A stretch of DNA of 64,000 bases from Pedobacter panaciterrae (GCF_001636695.1 NZ_LGEL01000012.1:1-64000), one strand, 5' to 3'. Positions 44,116 to 53,917 are shown, numbered from the stretch's first letter. Numbers and translations: made by a program. Notes: generated by a model not told the origin, from the letters alone.

Positions 44116-45123
44116 CGAGAAGTCCAAAATTGTTATGTGTGTATGGGGAGATATTTGTAAATACCAGCATCACCAATTTCTCTTTAGGATCAATAGTATA
44201 TTCAGAACAATATGCTCCACCCCATGTTAGTGAGCCCACACTTGCCTGATCACCATAAGTCGAATTCTCTGTTATGATCTGGAAACCCAGCCCAAATTTA
44301 TCATGCCGCTCCCACAACTCACTACTGCCAATCTGATTACGGGTCATTAATTCGACAGTTTTTCGCGACAACAGTCGCACATTATTAAATTCACCGCCAT
44401 TTAGTATCAACTGGCAAATTTTTGCATAATCCAATGCTGTACTTACAAGCCCCTCACCTCCTAAATATAGCGCCCGCTGCTCTCCAATTGGAAAATTGCG
44501 TGTAGCATCTTCTGTAGAAAGCGTAATGGGACTTTGTGGCGTTGCTTTTGAATACAGCTCCACCAATCGGCTGGTTTTATTAGGCGGCAAATAAAAATAG
44601 GTATCTAGCATTCCCAATGGCTTAAAGATGCGCTCCTGAAAGAAATCTTGCAACGACTTGCCGGAAAGTACTTCCACAATACGGCCTATTACGTCTAAAT
44701 TAAATCCATATGTAAACTTTTCGCCCGGATTATGTGCTAGTGGACGCCTGGCAAGCTTCTTAACAACCTCTTCGTTAGTCATGTTCAACAAGGTAGCCAT
44801 GTCGGTGATTTTACCGACCACCTGACTGTCCAATGGCATATCATAAGGAATACCCGCGGTATGAGTGAGAAGGTGGCGAACTTCTCCAGATTGCTGAAGC
44901 CATAAGCTTTACTATGCACAATCAAACCATTACGGGCAATGAAAGTGACAGCATTAGGGGCCTCTCCTTTTCTCACCATAGCATTGTAAAAACTATCTAT
45001 CCGCTGAAGTCTTTCTGCAGAAAAGCCGGCAGCAGATGCAGATTTAGCAAAACTGAACTGTTGCTGAGCGGACGTATAAAAGGAACATACAGATATCAGC
45101 AGCAAGATAAATAGCTTTTTCAT
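44087..45123 (-). pseudogene. Beta-lactamase-family (class C-like) serine hydrolase, broken by deletion and frameshift
   Basis: The 5' part (from ATG at 45123, signal peptide MKKLFILLLISVCSFYTSAQ) reads normally to GLIVHSKAYGFSNLE, then shifts frame. The other frame resumes at VRHLLTHTAGIPYDMPLDSQ and continues to 44087. In intact relatives about 60-80 residues lie between these points, including the SxxK nucleophile. Here they are missing, so a deletion that also shifts the frame is the simplest reading. The Tyr motif region (YGFNLDVIGRIVEV) is retained. The C terminus is abnormal too and runs into the cupin gene. A -7 element (TATATTTG, 45152-45159) survives upstream. Confidence 0.85.
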
Positions 45124-45151
45124 AATAGTACAGGAGTTCATTTGGTTTTCG

Positions 45152-45159
45152 CAAATATA
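45152..45159 (-). promoter_or_regulatory. -7 element of the broken beta-lactamase-like gene
   Basis: Minus-strand TATATTTG matches TAnnTTTG, 29 bp before the ATG at 45123. Confidence 0.4.
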
Positions 45160-45279
45160 ATGGATCAGATTTTTAAATTTAGAAAAACAGTATCCCAATA
45201 GTTGTAAATAACAACTATTAGTAGCCTAATAACAACCAAGAGTTGTTGATTTTTTAGCGAATCTGGAAATGAATCTGGA

Positions 45280-45287
45280 TATCTTTG
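45280..45287 (+). promoter_or_regulatory. -7 element of the XRE-pentapeptide gene
   Basis: TATCTTTG matches TAnnTTTG, 26 bp before the ATG at 45314. Confidence 0.45.
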
Positions 45288-45313
45288 TAGAGTCAAAATA
45301 AATAAATCTACCT

Positions 45314-46195
45314 ATGTTAAATACCAAAATAATCGGCAATAAGATTGCTGATGCACGAAAAAAGATAAATATTTCTCAGGCCCGGCTTGCCGAGCGTCTG
45401 TTTATCAGTTCTCAGGCAGTTGGAAAGTGGGAACGCGGAGAATCAATGCCAGACATCACTACGTTTAGCCGACTTGCGGAAATCCTTGGTGTTGATCTTA
45501 ACTATTTTTCTGAAAGTTTCCAATGTGAGGTTGCTGAGGCGGCAACCGTTGAATCGCCTTCCGGAAAGCAGGACAAAAAGCCTGTCTGGGATATGTCACT
45601 TGGAAACTGGGTGGACGCTGACTTTTCCGGATTGAAAAATCTGAATAAAAAATTCAGTTCCTCCAATATACAGCGCAGCAAGTTTATCGGTTCAGATATG
45701 TCTGGCCTTCTTCTAAAAAGCAATCATATTGATAGCTGTGACTTCTCCGGTTCTGACATCAGCAATAGCCACATTCAAACCTCCCACTTAACCAACAATA
45801 TCTTTAATGACTGCTCGCTAAAAGAAACCGAATTTTCAAAAAGCCACATCAAAGGCTGCGATCTATCTGGCGCCGATTTTACTGGCGTGTTGTTTAAATC
45901 TTGCGCCTTTCAGGAAAACAAAATAGCAAATGCGAACTGGAATCGCACCTCTTTTATTGATACGAATATTGCTGATATTGTCTTCGATGGTATATTGGAG
46001 GATTGTTATTTTGAAAACTGTGTCTTTAACTGGGTGAAATTCCAGAATTCAACGCTTATTGACACATTCTTCAAAAACAATACATTTAAAAGAAACAGGA
46101 TGCGATTTGTAGACTGTCAGACAGACCGGATTACTTACGAACTATTGAAAAGCGGGAAAGCAGATCTAACCGGTATTACACTATTAGCAACATAA
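45314..46195 (+). CDS. XRE-type HTH fused to pentapeptide repeats
   Basis: 293-residue protein. An N-terminal Cro/C1-type HTH (about 8-62; NISQARLAERLFISSQAVGKWE) is followed by a short linker and a pentapeptide-repeat domain (about 100-275) with repeats such as CDFSGSDISN and CDLSGADFTG. Pentapeptide domains form a right-handed beta-helix; in Qnr and MfpA it mimics DNA and binds gyrase. Here the domain is joined to a DNA-binding domain, so it may be a sensor or dimerisation part of a regulator. There is no partner gene in an operon. Confidence 0.87.
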   Translation: MLNTKIIGNKIADARKKINISQARLAERLFISSQAVGKWERGESMPDITTFSRLAEILGVDLNYFSESFQCEVAEAATVESPSGKQDKKPVWDMSLGNWVDADFSGLKNLNKKFSSSNIQRSKFIGSDMSGLLLKSNHIDSCDFSGSDISNSHIQTSHLTNNIFNDCSLKETEFSKSHIKGCDLSGADFTGVLFKSCAFQENKIANANWNRTSFIDTNIADIVFDGILEDCYFENCVFNWVKFQNSTLIDTFFKNNTFKRNRMRFVDCQTDRITYELLKSGKADLTGITLLAT

Positions 46196-46251
46196 AGGGG
46201 CAAAACATACTATAACTATTAAACACCACACTTTTATCAGGTTCGTATCAG

Positions 46252-46291
46252 GTTGGGCATGTCTTCGGATAAAAGGTAACTTTTGCCCAAC
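46252..46291. promoter_or_regulatory. Inverted repeat upstream of the ankyrin-catalase operon
   Basis: GTTGGGCA (46252-46259) and TGCCCAAC (46284-46291) are perfect 8-bp complements with a 24-bp spacer, 52-91 bp upstream of the ankyrin gene. It is a candidate operator or, read as RNA, a hairpin that could end the upstream transcript. Confidence 0.4.
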
Positions 46292-46342
46292 AACTCCCTA
46301 AACATCGGTTAAACAATTCTCTATTGAGGTTGTTTTACTACT

Positions 46343-46837
46343 ATGGATCCTATCACATCAGCCTTAATTCACGCTTCAAGAACAGGCAATTTACCCCTAT
46401 TACAAGAAATAATAGATCAAAATAACAATCTTGAAGTTCAGGATGATAAGGGCTACACACCTTTGATTATCGCTTCTTATAACCATCAGCTTGCCGCGGC
46501 CCGATTGCTTCTCCAATCAGGTGCAGATGTTAATGGCAAAGATGCAGGTGGCAATACAGCATTAATGGGTGTATGCTTTAAAGGCTATACAGATATTGCA
46601 GAGCTTCTTATTACTCACCCTCATGTCAATCTAAATGCGCTTAACGGAAACGGAGGAACTGCTCTAATGTTTGCCGTTATGTTTGGACGCAATGAATTAA
46701 CTCAATTACTATTAAACCATGGTGCAGAGGTAAATATTACTGACAATCGCGGTATGGATGCACTAGGTATTGCGGTGCAACAAGGTAATGAACAGGGACT
46801 TCTGCTTTTAAAACAACATCTATCTATAAACCAATAA
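46343..46837 (+). CDS. Ankyrin-repeat protein paired with catalase
   Basis: 164-residue protein made of about five ankyrin repeats (for example KGYTPLIIASYNHQLAAARLLLQSGADVN-type units, split here by turns at GGNTALM and GGTALMF). There is no signal peptide. It is 4 bp upstream of the catalase gene. Catalase-ankyrin gene pairs are known (katB-ankB in Pseudomonas), where the ankyrin protein supports catalase activity or peroxide resistance. A similar helper role is inferred here. Confidence 0.87.
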   Translation: MDPITSALIHASRTGNLPLLQEIIDQNNNLEVQDDKGYTPLIIASYNHQLAAARLLLQSGADVNGKDAGGNTALMGVCFKGYTDIAELLITHPHVNLNALNGNGGTALMFAVMFGRNELTQLLLNHGAEVNITDNRGMDALGIAVQQGNEQGLLLLKQHLSINQ

Positions 46838-46841
46838 GCGT

Positions 46842-48953
46842 ATGAAAAAGAAAAAGCTGGACACCACTTCAGATCAGGGTGAGTTCATGACGACTAATCA
46901 GGGCCTTAAAATTAATGACGATACAAACTCCCTGAAAGCAGGGGAACGTGGGCCATCATTACTGGAAGATTTCATCTTAAGAGAGAAAATCACACATTTT
47001 GACCATGAACGAATTCCAGAGCGGATAGTACACGCGCGTGGTTCAGGTGCACACGGCTATTTTCAGGTTTATGAATCTATGGCCAAATATACTAAAGCAG
47101 GTTTTCTACAAGACCCTTCGGTTAAGACACCGGTATTTGTCCGTTTTTCTACTGTTGCCGGATTCAGAGGCTCTACTGATCTGGCAAGAGATGTTCGTGG
47201 TTTCTCTGTTAAATTCTACACACAGGAAGGCAACTATGATTTAGTAGGCAATAACATGCCTGTGTTCTTTATTCAGGATGCAATTAAGTTTCCAGATCTT
47301 ATCCACGCAGTAAAACCTGAACCCCATAATGAAATACCCCAGGCCGCTAGTGCTCATGATTCTTTTTGGGATTTTATTTCGCTAACTCCTGAATCTATGC
47401 ATATGATTATGTGGGCTATGTCAGACAGGGCAATTCCAAGAAGTTTACGCATGATGGAGGGTTTTGGCATTCATACTTTTCGATTTATTAATTCCGATGG
47501 AAAATCTTGTTTTGTTAAATTCCACTGGAAACCATTACAGGGCATGTATTCTGTAGCCTGGGATGAAGCATTAAAACTATCTGGAAAAGACCCCGATTTT
47601 CACCGTAGGGACCTACACGATGCTATTGAAAGCGGTGCTTTTCCAGAGTGGGAATTCGGCGTGCAGATTGTGGCACAGGAAGATGAGCATAAATTTAACT
47701 TTGACTTGCTGGATCCTACCAAATTAATTCCAGAAGAATTAGTTCCTGTACAAAGGATTGGTAAAATGGTGTTAGACCGCAATCCAGATAACTTTTTCGC
47801 TGAAGTTGAACAGGTAGCCTTCCATCCCGGGCATTTGGTTCCTGGTATAGATTTCAGTAATGACCCTTTGCTACAGGGCCGTTTATTCTCCTATACTGAT
47901 ACTCAACTCTCCCGTCTAGGTAGCCCTAATTTTCACGAAATCCCTATTAACCGTTCCGTTAACACAGTACATAATAATCAGCGAGATGGGCACATGCGTC
48001 AGCAGATAAATGTAGGAAAAAGCAGTTATCATCCAAATTCTATCGCCAATGGCAGTCCTGCACAGGCAAAAATAGCTGAGGGTGGTTTTTCCTCTTATGA
48101 AGAACGTATTGATGCGCATAAAGTGAGGGCACGAAGTAAAAGCTTTATGGATTTCTTTAGTCAGGCTACGTTGTTCTATAACAGCCAATCGGAACCAGAA
48201 CAAAACCACATTGCCGATGCATTAAAATTTGAATTAGGCAAAGTAGAAACCGTTGAGATCAGGCAACGAGTAGTTAACCTGCTAACCGAAGTTAGTGTCC
48301 CTCTTGCCAATACAGTTGCCGAAAGTTTGGGTTTAAAACCAGGCACACCTAAAGAACCTGTTAACCATAACCTTGGGGCTGATGCCAATCCTGCAGATTA
48401 TAAGCCGGTTAAAGTAAAACAAGAGATCGATAAATCACCGGCATTGAGTATGGCCAATGCGCCCAACGATAGCATCAAGACCAGACAGATTGCTTTTCTG
48501 GCTGCCGATGGTGTGGATGCTTCTGATTTTGGAAATACAAAAAAAGCACTTGTTTCTGCAGGTGCTGTGGTTAAAGTTGTTGCACCTAAAAACGGTACGC
48601 TTAAAGACTCCGCCGGTAAGGAGATCAAAATTGACATGAGCTTCTTAACCGGAACTTCTGTAGTATTCGACGCTGTATATATACCAGGCGGAGAAAAAAG
48701 TATTAATGCTTTGTTAGCTGAACCTGATGCGGTTCATTTTATTAATGAAGCCTACAGACACTGCAAAGCCATTGCAGCCACCAGTAAGGGCGCTGAGCTG
48801 ATCAACCAAAGTTATGTTGGTGCGAAATTGAAAAATGGTGATGCTGATGCCAAGGCGGGTATATTGACTGATAGTAAACCTGAAGCTTTTATTAAAGCTA
48901 TTGCCCAGCATCGTTTCTGGCAAAGGGAGAAAAAAGATAAGGTTCCTGCTTAA
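46842..48953 (+). CDS. katE: Large-subunit catalase (KatE / HPII type)
   Basis: 703-residue monofunctional haem catalase, clade 2. The distal His is His64 in RIVHARGSGAHGYF, the catalytic Asn is about Asn137 in LVGNNMPVFF, and the proximal Tyr is near 351 in RLFSYTDTQLSR. A C-terminal DJ-1/PfpI-like flavodoxin domain (about 535-690; RQIAFLAADGVDASDF) is typical of large-subunit catalases. It is co-transcribed with the ankyrin gene and ends 13 bp from a convergent MFS gene. Confidence 0.95.
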   Translation: MKKKKLDTTSDQGEFMTTNQGLKINDDTNSLKAGERGPSLLEDFILREKITHFDHERIPERIVHARGSGAHGYFQVYESMAKYTKAGFLQDPSVKTPVFVRFSTVAGFRGSTDLARDVRGFSVKFYTQEGNYDLVGNNMPVFFIQDAIKFPDLIHAVKPEPHNEIPQAASAHDSFWDFISLTPESMHMIMWAMSDRAIPRSLRMMEGFGIHTFRFINSDGKSCFVKFHWKPLQGMYSVAWDEALKLSGKDPDFHRRDLHDAIESGAFPEWEFGVQIVAQEDEHKFNFDLLDPTKLIPEELVPVQRIGKMVLDRNPDNFFAEVEQVAFHPGHLVPGIDFSNDPLLQGRLFSYTDTQLSRLGSPNFHEIPINRSVNTVHNNQRDGHMRQQINVGKSSYHPNSIANGSPAQAKIAEGGFSSYEERIDAHKVRARSKSFMDFFSQATLFYNSQSEPEQNHIADALKFELGKVETVEIRQRVVNLLTEVSVPLANTVAESLGLKPGTPKEPVNHNLGADANPADYKPVKVKQEIDKSPALSMANAPNDSIKTRQIAFLAADGVDASDFGNTKKALVSAGAVVKVVAPKNGTLKDSAGKEIKIDMSFLTGTSVVFDAVYIPGGEKSINALLAEPDAVHFINEAYRHCKAIAATSKGAELINQSYVGAKLKNGDADAKAGILTDSKPEAFIKAIAQHRFWQREKKDKVPA

Positions 48954-48966
48954 TAACATTTTATTA

Positions 48967-50406
48967 TTAGTGGCTGATTACGCCTGATTGATTTGGTAGG
49001 ATTTGTATATCGACTTTCTTTTCAGGGAGCAGTATTAGAAATAGGCCTACTAAAACAAGCAGAAACATGTTGACATACATCGCGGCCTGGTAAGCTTTTA
49101 AATAAGTAGTGGTAGAGGGACGATCTCCTGCCAGATAAAAGAACAGGCCGCCAATAATTCCGATACCTAGAGCAATAGCAGTTTGCTGAAAGGTTGCATA
49201 AGTACCAGAAGCAGCACCAGCAAAATTTGTTGGTATGCTTTTTAATGCCATTGTCATCAATGATGGAAGCACAGAACCACAACCAAGACCATATATAAAC
49301 AGAACAGGATAAGCAATATACCTGTTAATGTCGACTGAATCGAATACAACAATATGCAACGCGCTAGCAATAATCATGATCAGTATTCCACCCTGTAATA
49401 CTTTTTTTCCATATCTGGGTACCAGGCGGATTGAAATCAATGATGCAACTACAAAACCAAGTCCCTGCAATACAAAGAACAGACCTGCTTCTGTAGAACT
49501 AATGCCAAATCCTGTTTGCAAGAGGATAACATTGAGCAAAAAATAAGAATCTTGTACCATAAAATAAAATAGTACAGCGCAAAGGGCAATGTTAAAATCT
49601 TTAAAGGCGAAGAGCTTCATATCTATGAGTGGACATTCCTGTCGACGGAGCTTTTGTTTCTGGTCGTAGATAAACCAAATGAGCAATGGTAAAGATCCAG
49701 CTAAGCAAAGTACGCTCCAGAGTGGCCACCCCAATTCCCTTCCACGAATCATTGGATAAATTAAAGCCATTAAAGTTAGTGTCAGGAGCAAGACACCCGA
49801 GTAATCGAATTTCTCTTTAGCCCTACTACTCTGATTGGGCAAGAACCTTATTGCACACAAGACCGAAGCCAGCCCCAATGGCACGTTAATCAGGAAAAGC
49901 AAACGCCAACCAGCTACAATGAAATGCTGATCCGGTAACAGCCCCCCTAAAAATTGTCCGATAACTGAGGCTGCCCCGGCAATACTTCCATAAATACTAA
50001 TTGCTTTAATTCGTTCAACAGGATCCGGAAAAAGCACCTGGATATAAGAAATGCCTTGCGGAATCATAAAGCCAGCACTGATACCCTGCAACATACGGGC
50101 TGTATTTAGCTGAAAAGCAGTTTGAGAGATACCACAAAATGCAGAAGCCAGTGTAAAAGCAATCATTCCAAACAGAAAAACCTTTTTCTTGCCAAACTGG
50201 TCTCCTGCTCTGCCTCCAGTAATTAAAAAGGCTGCATAACCAAGCAAGTATAAGGCAATAACGAGTTGTACATCGCCATCAGAGCCGTTAATGCCTTTGC
50301 GTATAGAAGGTAGGGCAACATTAACAATAAAAATATCAACTACTGCTAAAAAAATAGAAGAAGAGATAATTGTTAATAACAACCATTTTGAAATTTGTCT
50401 GTTCAT
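48967..50406 (-). CDS. MFS drug-efflux transporter, DHA2 family
   Basis: 479-residue membrane protein with about 14 helices. It has the motif-A region GGRAGDQFGKKKVFLFG and helix-5 motif-C-type sequence SIAGAASVIGQFLGGLLP. It exports drugs or metabolites by proton antiport. It diverges from an HxlR regulator 74 bp away, the likely repressor. No adaptor or TolC gene accompanies it. Confidence 0.9.
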   Translation of the reverse strand: MNRQISKWLLLTIISSSIFLAVVDIFIVNVALPSIRKGINGSDGDVQLVIALYLLGYAAFLITGGRAGDQFGKKKVFLFGMIAFTLASAFCGISQTAFQLNTARMLQGISAGFMIPQGISYIQVLFPDPVERIKAISIYGSIAGAASVIGQFLGGLLPDQHFIVAGWRLLFLINVPLGLASVLCAIRFLPNQSSRAKEKFDYSGVLLLTLTLMALIYPMIRGRELGWPLWSVLCLAGSLPLLIWFIYDQKQKLRRQECPLIDMKLFAFKDFNIALCAVLFYFMVQDSYFLLNVILLQTGFGISSTEAGLFFVLQGLGFVVASLISIRLVPRYGKKVLQGGILIMIIASALHIVVFDSVDINRYIAYPVLFIYGLGCGSVLPSLMTMALKSIPTNFAGAASGTYATFQQTAIALGIGIIGGLFFYLAGDRPSTTTYLKAYQAAMYVNMFLLVLVGLFLILLPEKKVDIQILPNQSGVISH

Positions 50407-50471
50407 TTTTGGTTAAATTAGCCAGCAAAATTGAAGTCTTTGAAGCAGGCAAACAAGTAGTCTAAAAAAAG

Positions 50472-50482
50472 ATACCAGGTAT
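50472..50482. promoter_or_regulatory. Small palindrome at the HxlR start codon
   Basis: ATACC-a-GGTAT overlaps the first two bases of the HxlR start codon (ATG, 50481). This position suits autorepression by an HxlR dimer, but 5-bp arms can occur by chance. Confidence 0.3.
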
Positions 50483-50858
50483 GAAAAAAGATACGAACAT
50501 TGATTTACAGACATTTGTAAAAGAGGAAACCGGGGAATATAACTGCCCGATGACAAAAGTACTTCGCATTATTGGCGGTAAATGGAAGCTACTGATCCTG
50601 AATGCTATTTTATTGGAATGCCCGAAGCGTTTCGGGGAGCTTAAAAAGAAGATGCCTGATGTTACCCAGGCTACACTTACCACACAATTACGTGAACTGG
50701 AACGTGATGGTATTATTTTGCGCACGGCGTATGCAGAATCACCTCCAAGAGTAGAATATAAATTAACTGAATTGGGCTTAACCCTGGTTCCTATTATTGA
50801 AATGCTAAACGAATGGGGGAATACCTATTGCATCCACAATAAAGAGGGTGTGCTCTAA
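50481..50858 (+). CDS. HxlR-family regulator
   Basis: 125-residue winged-helix regulator. It has the conserved Cys motif YNCPMTKVLRIIGGKWKLLIL, the recognition region PDVTQATLTTQLRELERDG and the wing PPRVEYKLTELG. It is divergent from the DHA2 transporter gene, which it probably represses. It converges with the TonB-receptor gene across a REP-like element. Confidence 0.9.
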   Translation: MKKDTNIDLQTFVKEETGEYNCPMTKVLRIIGGKWKLLILNAILLECPKRFGELKKKMPDVTQATLTTQLRELERDGIILRTAYAESPPRVEYKLTELGLTLVPIIEMLNEWGNTYCIHNKEGVL

Positions 50859-50865
50859 AAGGTAA

Positions 50866-50965
50866 GGTCATCCTCTCGAGGTAAAGAGAGATCTTTTGAC
50901 AATGCCGTACCCGCAAACAAAGCATTGTCAAGAGATATCTCCTATCGTCGAGATAACGAGGTGAG
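50866..50965. repeat. REP-like element, copy 5
   Basis: Outer words GGTCATC and CGTCGAGATAACGAG match the REP family. The interior inverted repeat is TTTTGACAATGC/GCATTGTCAAGA around a short loop. Its flank (AAAAGGTAAGGTCATCC, GAGGTGAG) is shared with the element at 39455-39537. It lies between the convergent HxlR and TonB-receptor genes. Confidence 0.8.
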
Positions 50966-50966
50966 A

Positions 50967-53744
50967 CTATAAGCGTCCCCTCGCTTCATTTCCTGCGGCG
51001 TCCACATTTTCCTTATTGTCTTGTTTTTTCCCACCCGAGAAATTATAGGTAAAGAAAACGCCAATATACCTCACAAAGTCTAATCTGTTTCTTACAACGT
51101 TTCTGGTAAATTCCGCAGTATTGATTTCATATCGAGGTTTGTATAAATGAAAAGGATCCTGCAATTCAAAACTTGAGGTCAGTCGATCATTAAGAAAGCT
51201 CTTCTTTATGTTTATGTCCAGTTTCCCAACTCTTTGCTGGTCATAAATACCATAGAAATCGTTGCTTTTATAAAATCCTGAAACCTCAACAAAGTACTTT
51301 TTTGGCAAATTAAACTTACTTGCAGTCCTAAAGTATTGTGTAAATTTTGACCTGTTTAAGGCCGCAGTGCCATGAATATCTATTGTCCGATATCTCAGCG
51401 TAACATTCGTATTAATTTCCCACCAGTTGGTTAACTTTATTGGAATGTATAAAGAGGTGAAAACATTATTGTTGTCGGCGATATTTTCATCCCTTGAAAT
51501 GATGACATCCCCAATATTAGTGAGATTCTCAGTTATGGCATTATTTGTATTTTGATACCCAACAGTTAAACTGTATTTCATGTTTAACAAATATTCCAGT
51601 TGTAAATTATTGCTGAAGTAAGATCGTAAGTTAGGATTTCCCTCTTGGATACTATTGAGACTTATATAGGTTACAAAAGGATTCAATTGTCTGAATCCAG
51701 GGCGATCTATCGTTCTGTTATAAGAGAGCGTAAGTGAATGATTTTCTCCAAATTTCCTATTTAAAAAAGCTGATGGGAAAAAGTTCCACTGGTTACGTCC
51801 TATAGTTTGTTCTGTAGTAACTGATTTACCATGGTAATTAGTTTGTTCAGTCCTTATTCCAACTTTGAAATCCCATTGTTTAAAAGACCTGGCAAGCGTG
51901 CCGTAGAAAGCCAGAATATTTTCGCTATACAAAAATCTGTTCGACTTTAAGGGATCTAATGGAGACTGGTCATTCAGGCCATTTCGATAATCCATTGAAT
52001 AATCCGTATTGGATGCAGTAAATTTACTTCCGGTATTAAATATAAGTGATTTAAAGAGATGTTTTTCTAAATCTATATTGGCTACATGCACCATCGATTT
52101 TCCGATCGTCTTGGTGAATAAGCTATCACGAGGATGGGATTCTGCCCCATCTCCGTTTAAAAATTGAGTTTCTAAAGCAGAAGGATCTCTCAGACCATAG
52201 GATATATAGCTATACCCAATATCCAGTCTACTACCAATTGTGTCCAGTTTATTCCTATAAAACGCGTTGGCCATTTGGTTAATATAACGAAATCTAGTGC
52301 TTTTTTTAGTGTGTGAAGAAGAATCGATAGCACTTGCCTGTGCATGGGCCAGATAATCAATATCGGTTTTATATGTACTACTGAAACTACCAGGATTGGT
52401 GAACATGTTGTAACTAACACCGACTGTTTGTTGAGAACTCAGTTTATAATCCACACTGGCATTATAGCTAATGTTATGATAACGCTCGTCATACTTTTCG
52501 GTTTGCTTGCTAATAATGCCTGTTGATTTGAACTGCTGATTAATGTTATCCTCATAAAAAGCCGGAGTCCAGTAATAATTAAAACTCCCCTGAAAATTGA
52601 ATTTACCCGAACGGTAATTTAAAAAAGTTGTGGCTTTTGTGTTGTCGTATTTATTATACCAGTACCCGCTGCTTACATTACCGCTAAGCCCGTATTTGTA
52701 CTCAGATTTTAAAACAATATTTACAATTACCCCGCCATTTTGCGCATCGTTTTCGGCCCCGGGAACTGCTTTCAACTCGTAAGATTTGATGGATTCAGAA
52801 GGAATAGACCGCAGATAAGATAACAACTGATCTCCCGACAGCAAGACTTTCCTGTTGTCGATATATACAGTCACACCTTGAGAGCCCCTGAACACAATTT
52901 CTTTTCCACTCACATAAACACCAGGTATTACGTTAAATAATTTTAGCGCATCTTCACCTTTTTCATAGATACTACCCTCTATATTTAGGACCAGTTTATC
53001 GAGAGAGCGACTGATTAGCTGCCTTGTAGTTGTTATAGTAACATCTTTTAATTGTATAGCTGATTTATTAAGAACAATATCCGGCACTTCCAGTACCTCT
53101 GCGTTTCCTACAGTTACTTTCTGCATTAAGCTGTCTGTTTCTACTGACGATACCTTAAGCAAGTAGTCTCCTTGTTCATAAACCTTTAGGCTAAATCGAC
53201 CACCGGTGTCTGCTAGTGCTGTAGAAACAATACTTTGATTGGTAACCTTCATAATTTGGATAGTAGCCAATTCAACTGGTTTGTGATCAGAACCTATTAC
53301 CCTACCTCTTATCGTGTACCCGGTTTCTTGTCTGCGCCTTTCCAGTAGAATATTATTGTTGACCTGTCGGAAAGAGAAATCCGTGTTTTTTAACAGTTCA
53401 TACAATGTGTTTTCTACCGTTCTTGTACTAAATGCAATATTGAGGTCTGTGATTTCCTTTATTTCCGATTTCCTATAATAGAATCGGAAATTCGTTTGTG
53501 CCTCGATTTTTTTTAAACCAGCTAATAAACTTTCATCTTCCAGTTTAATCGTCACTTTGTAATCGCTCATTTTCTGACCGTTTACCGGTACAGCCATGAG
53601 GAACTGCAATGAAGTTAAGAGGAAAAGAGATATGATAATACTTACACGCATCAACCAGACTATAAATTGTTTATTTAATGTTATTATACCAATGAGATAA
53701 GCACATGCCACCCCCATATTCCACATTGTTGCAGAATTTTTCAT
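50967..53744 (-). CDS. TonB-dependent receptor-like outer-membrane protein with STN domain
   Basis: 925-residue outer-membrane protein. A long N-terminal leader contains a signal segment near 33-57 (Met33 at MRVSIIISLF is an alternative start). An STN domain follows (about 60-118; AGLKKIEAQTNFRFYYRK), then a carboxypeptidase-regulatory-like domain (about 143-225), a plug (about 228-345; VIPGVYVSGKE, QNGGVIVNIVLK) and a beta-barrel. The STN domain is the part that contacts FecR-type anti-sigma factors. No SusD-like partner follows, so it is not a Sus pair. It is downstream of the sigma and FecR genes on the same strand. Confidence 0.88.
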   Translation of the reverse strand: MKNSATMWNMGVACAYLIGIITLNKQFIVWLMRVSIIISLFLLTSLQFLMAVPVNGQKMSDYKVTIKLEDESLLAGLKKIEAQTNFRFYYRKSEIKEITDLNIAFSTRTVENTLYELLKNTDFSFRQVNNNILLERRRQETGYTIRGRVIGSDHKPVELATIQIMKVTNQSIVSTALADTGGRFSLKVYEQGDYLLKVSSVETDSLMQKVTVGNAEVLEVPDIVLNKSAIQLKDVTITTTRQLISRSLDKLVLNIEGSIYEKGEDALKLFNVIPGVYVSGKEIVFRGSQGVTVYIDNRKVLLSGDQLLSYLRSIPSESIKSYELKAVPGAENDAQNGGVIVNIVLKSEYKYGLSGNVSSGYWYNKYDNTKATTFLNYRSGKFNFQGSFNYYWTPAFYEDNINQQFKSTGIISKQTEKYDERYHNISYNASVDYKLSSQQTVGVSYNMFTNPGSFSSTYKTDIDYLAHAQASAIDSSSHTKKSTRFRYINQMANAFYRNKLDTIGSRLDIGYSYISYGLRDPSALETQFLNGDGAESHPRDSLFTKTIGKSMVHVANIDLEKHLFKSLIFNTGSKFTASNTDYSMDYRNGLNDQSPLDPLKSNRFLYSENILAFYGTLARSFKQWDFKVGIRTEQTNYHGKSVTTEQTIGRNQWNFFPSAFLNRKFGENHSLTLSYNRTIDRPGFRQLNPFVTYISLNSIQEGNPNLRSYFSNNLQLEYLLNMKYSLTVGYQNTNNAITENLTNIGDVIISRDENIADNNNVFTSLYIPIKLTNWWEINTNVTLRYRTIDIHGTAALNRSKFTQYFRTASKFNLPKKYFVEVSGFYKSNDFYGIYDQQRVGKLDINIKKSFLNDRLTSSFELQDPFHLYKPRYEINTAEFTRNVVRNRLDFVRYIGVFFTYNFSGGKKQDNKENVDAAGNEARGRL

Positions 53745-53783
53745 AATTTTAAAATGTTTTAAGTGATTCCAATTATTTAAAGC

Positions 53784-53830
53784 CCCGGAAACTCCGGGAT
53801 TCCTGTAGACCGATGGCCGTCGGTTTACAG
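53784..53830 (-). other. Two hairpins in the leader of the TonB-receptor gene
   Basis: On the minus strand an 11-bp stem (53803-53813 with 53820-53830, 10 of 11 paired) is followed by CCCGGA/TCCGGG (53784-53789 with 53793-53798) and an AT-rich stretch. They lie in the 173-bp gap between fecR and the receptor. They could be a partial terminator or an mRNA-processing site that sets different levels for the two genes. Confidence 0.55.
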
Positions 53831-53917
53831 GTTATTTTGCTGATCCTACTTCCTTGAGGCATATTCAGCGTATATAAAACTTAGTCGTTATTCATCTAAA
53901 TAAATTTTTAATTATTA

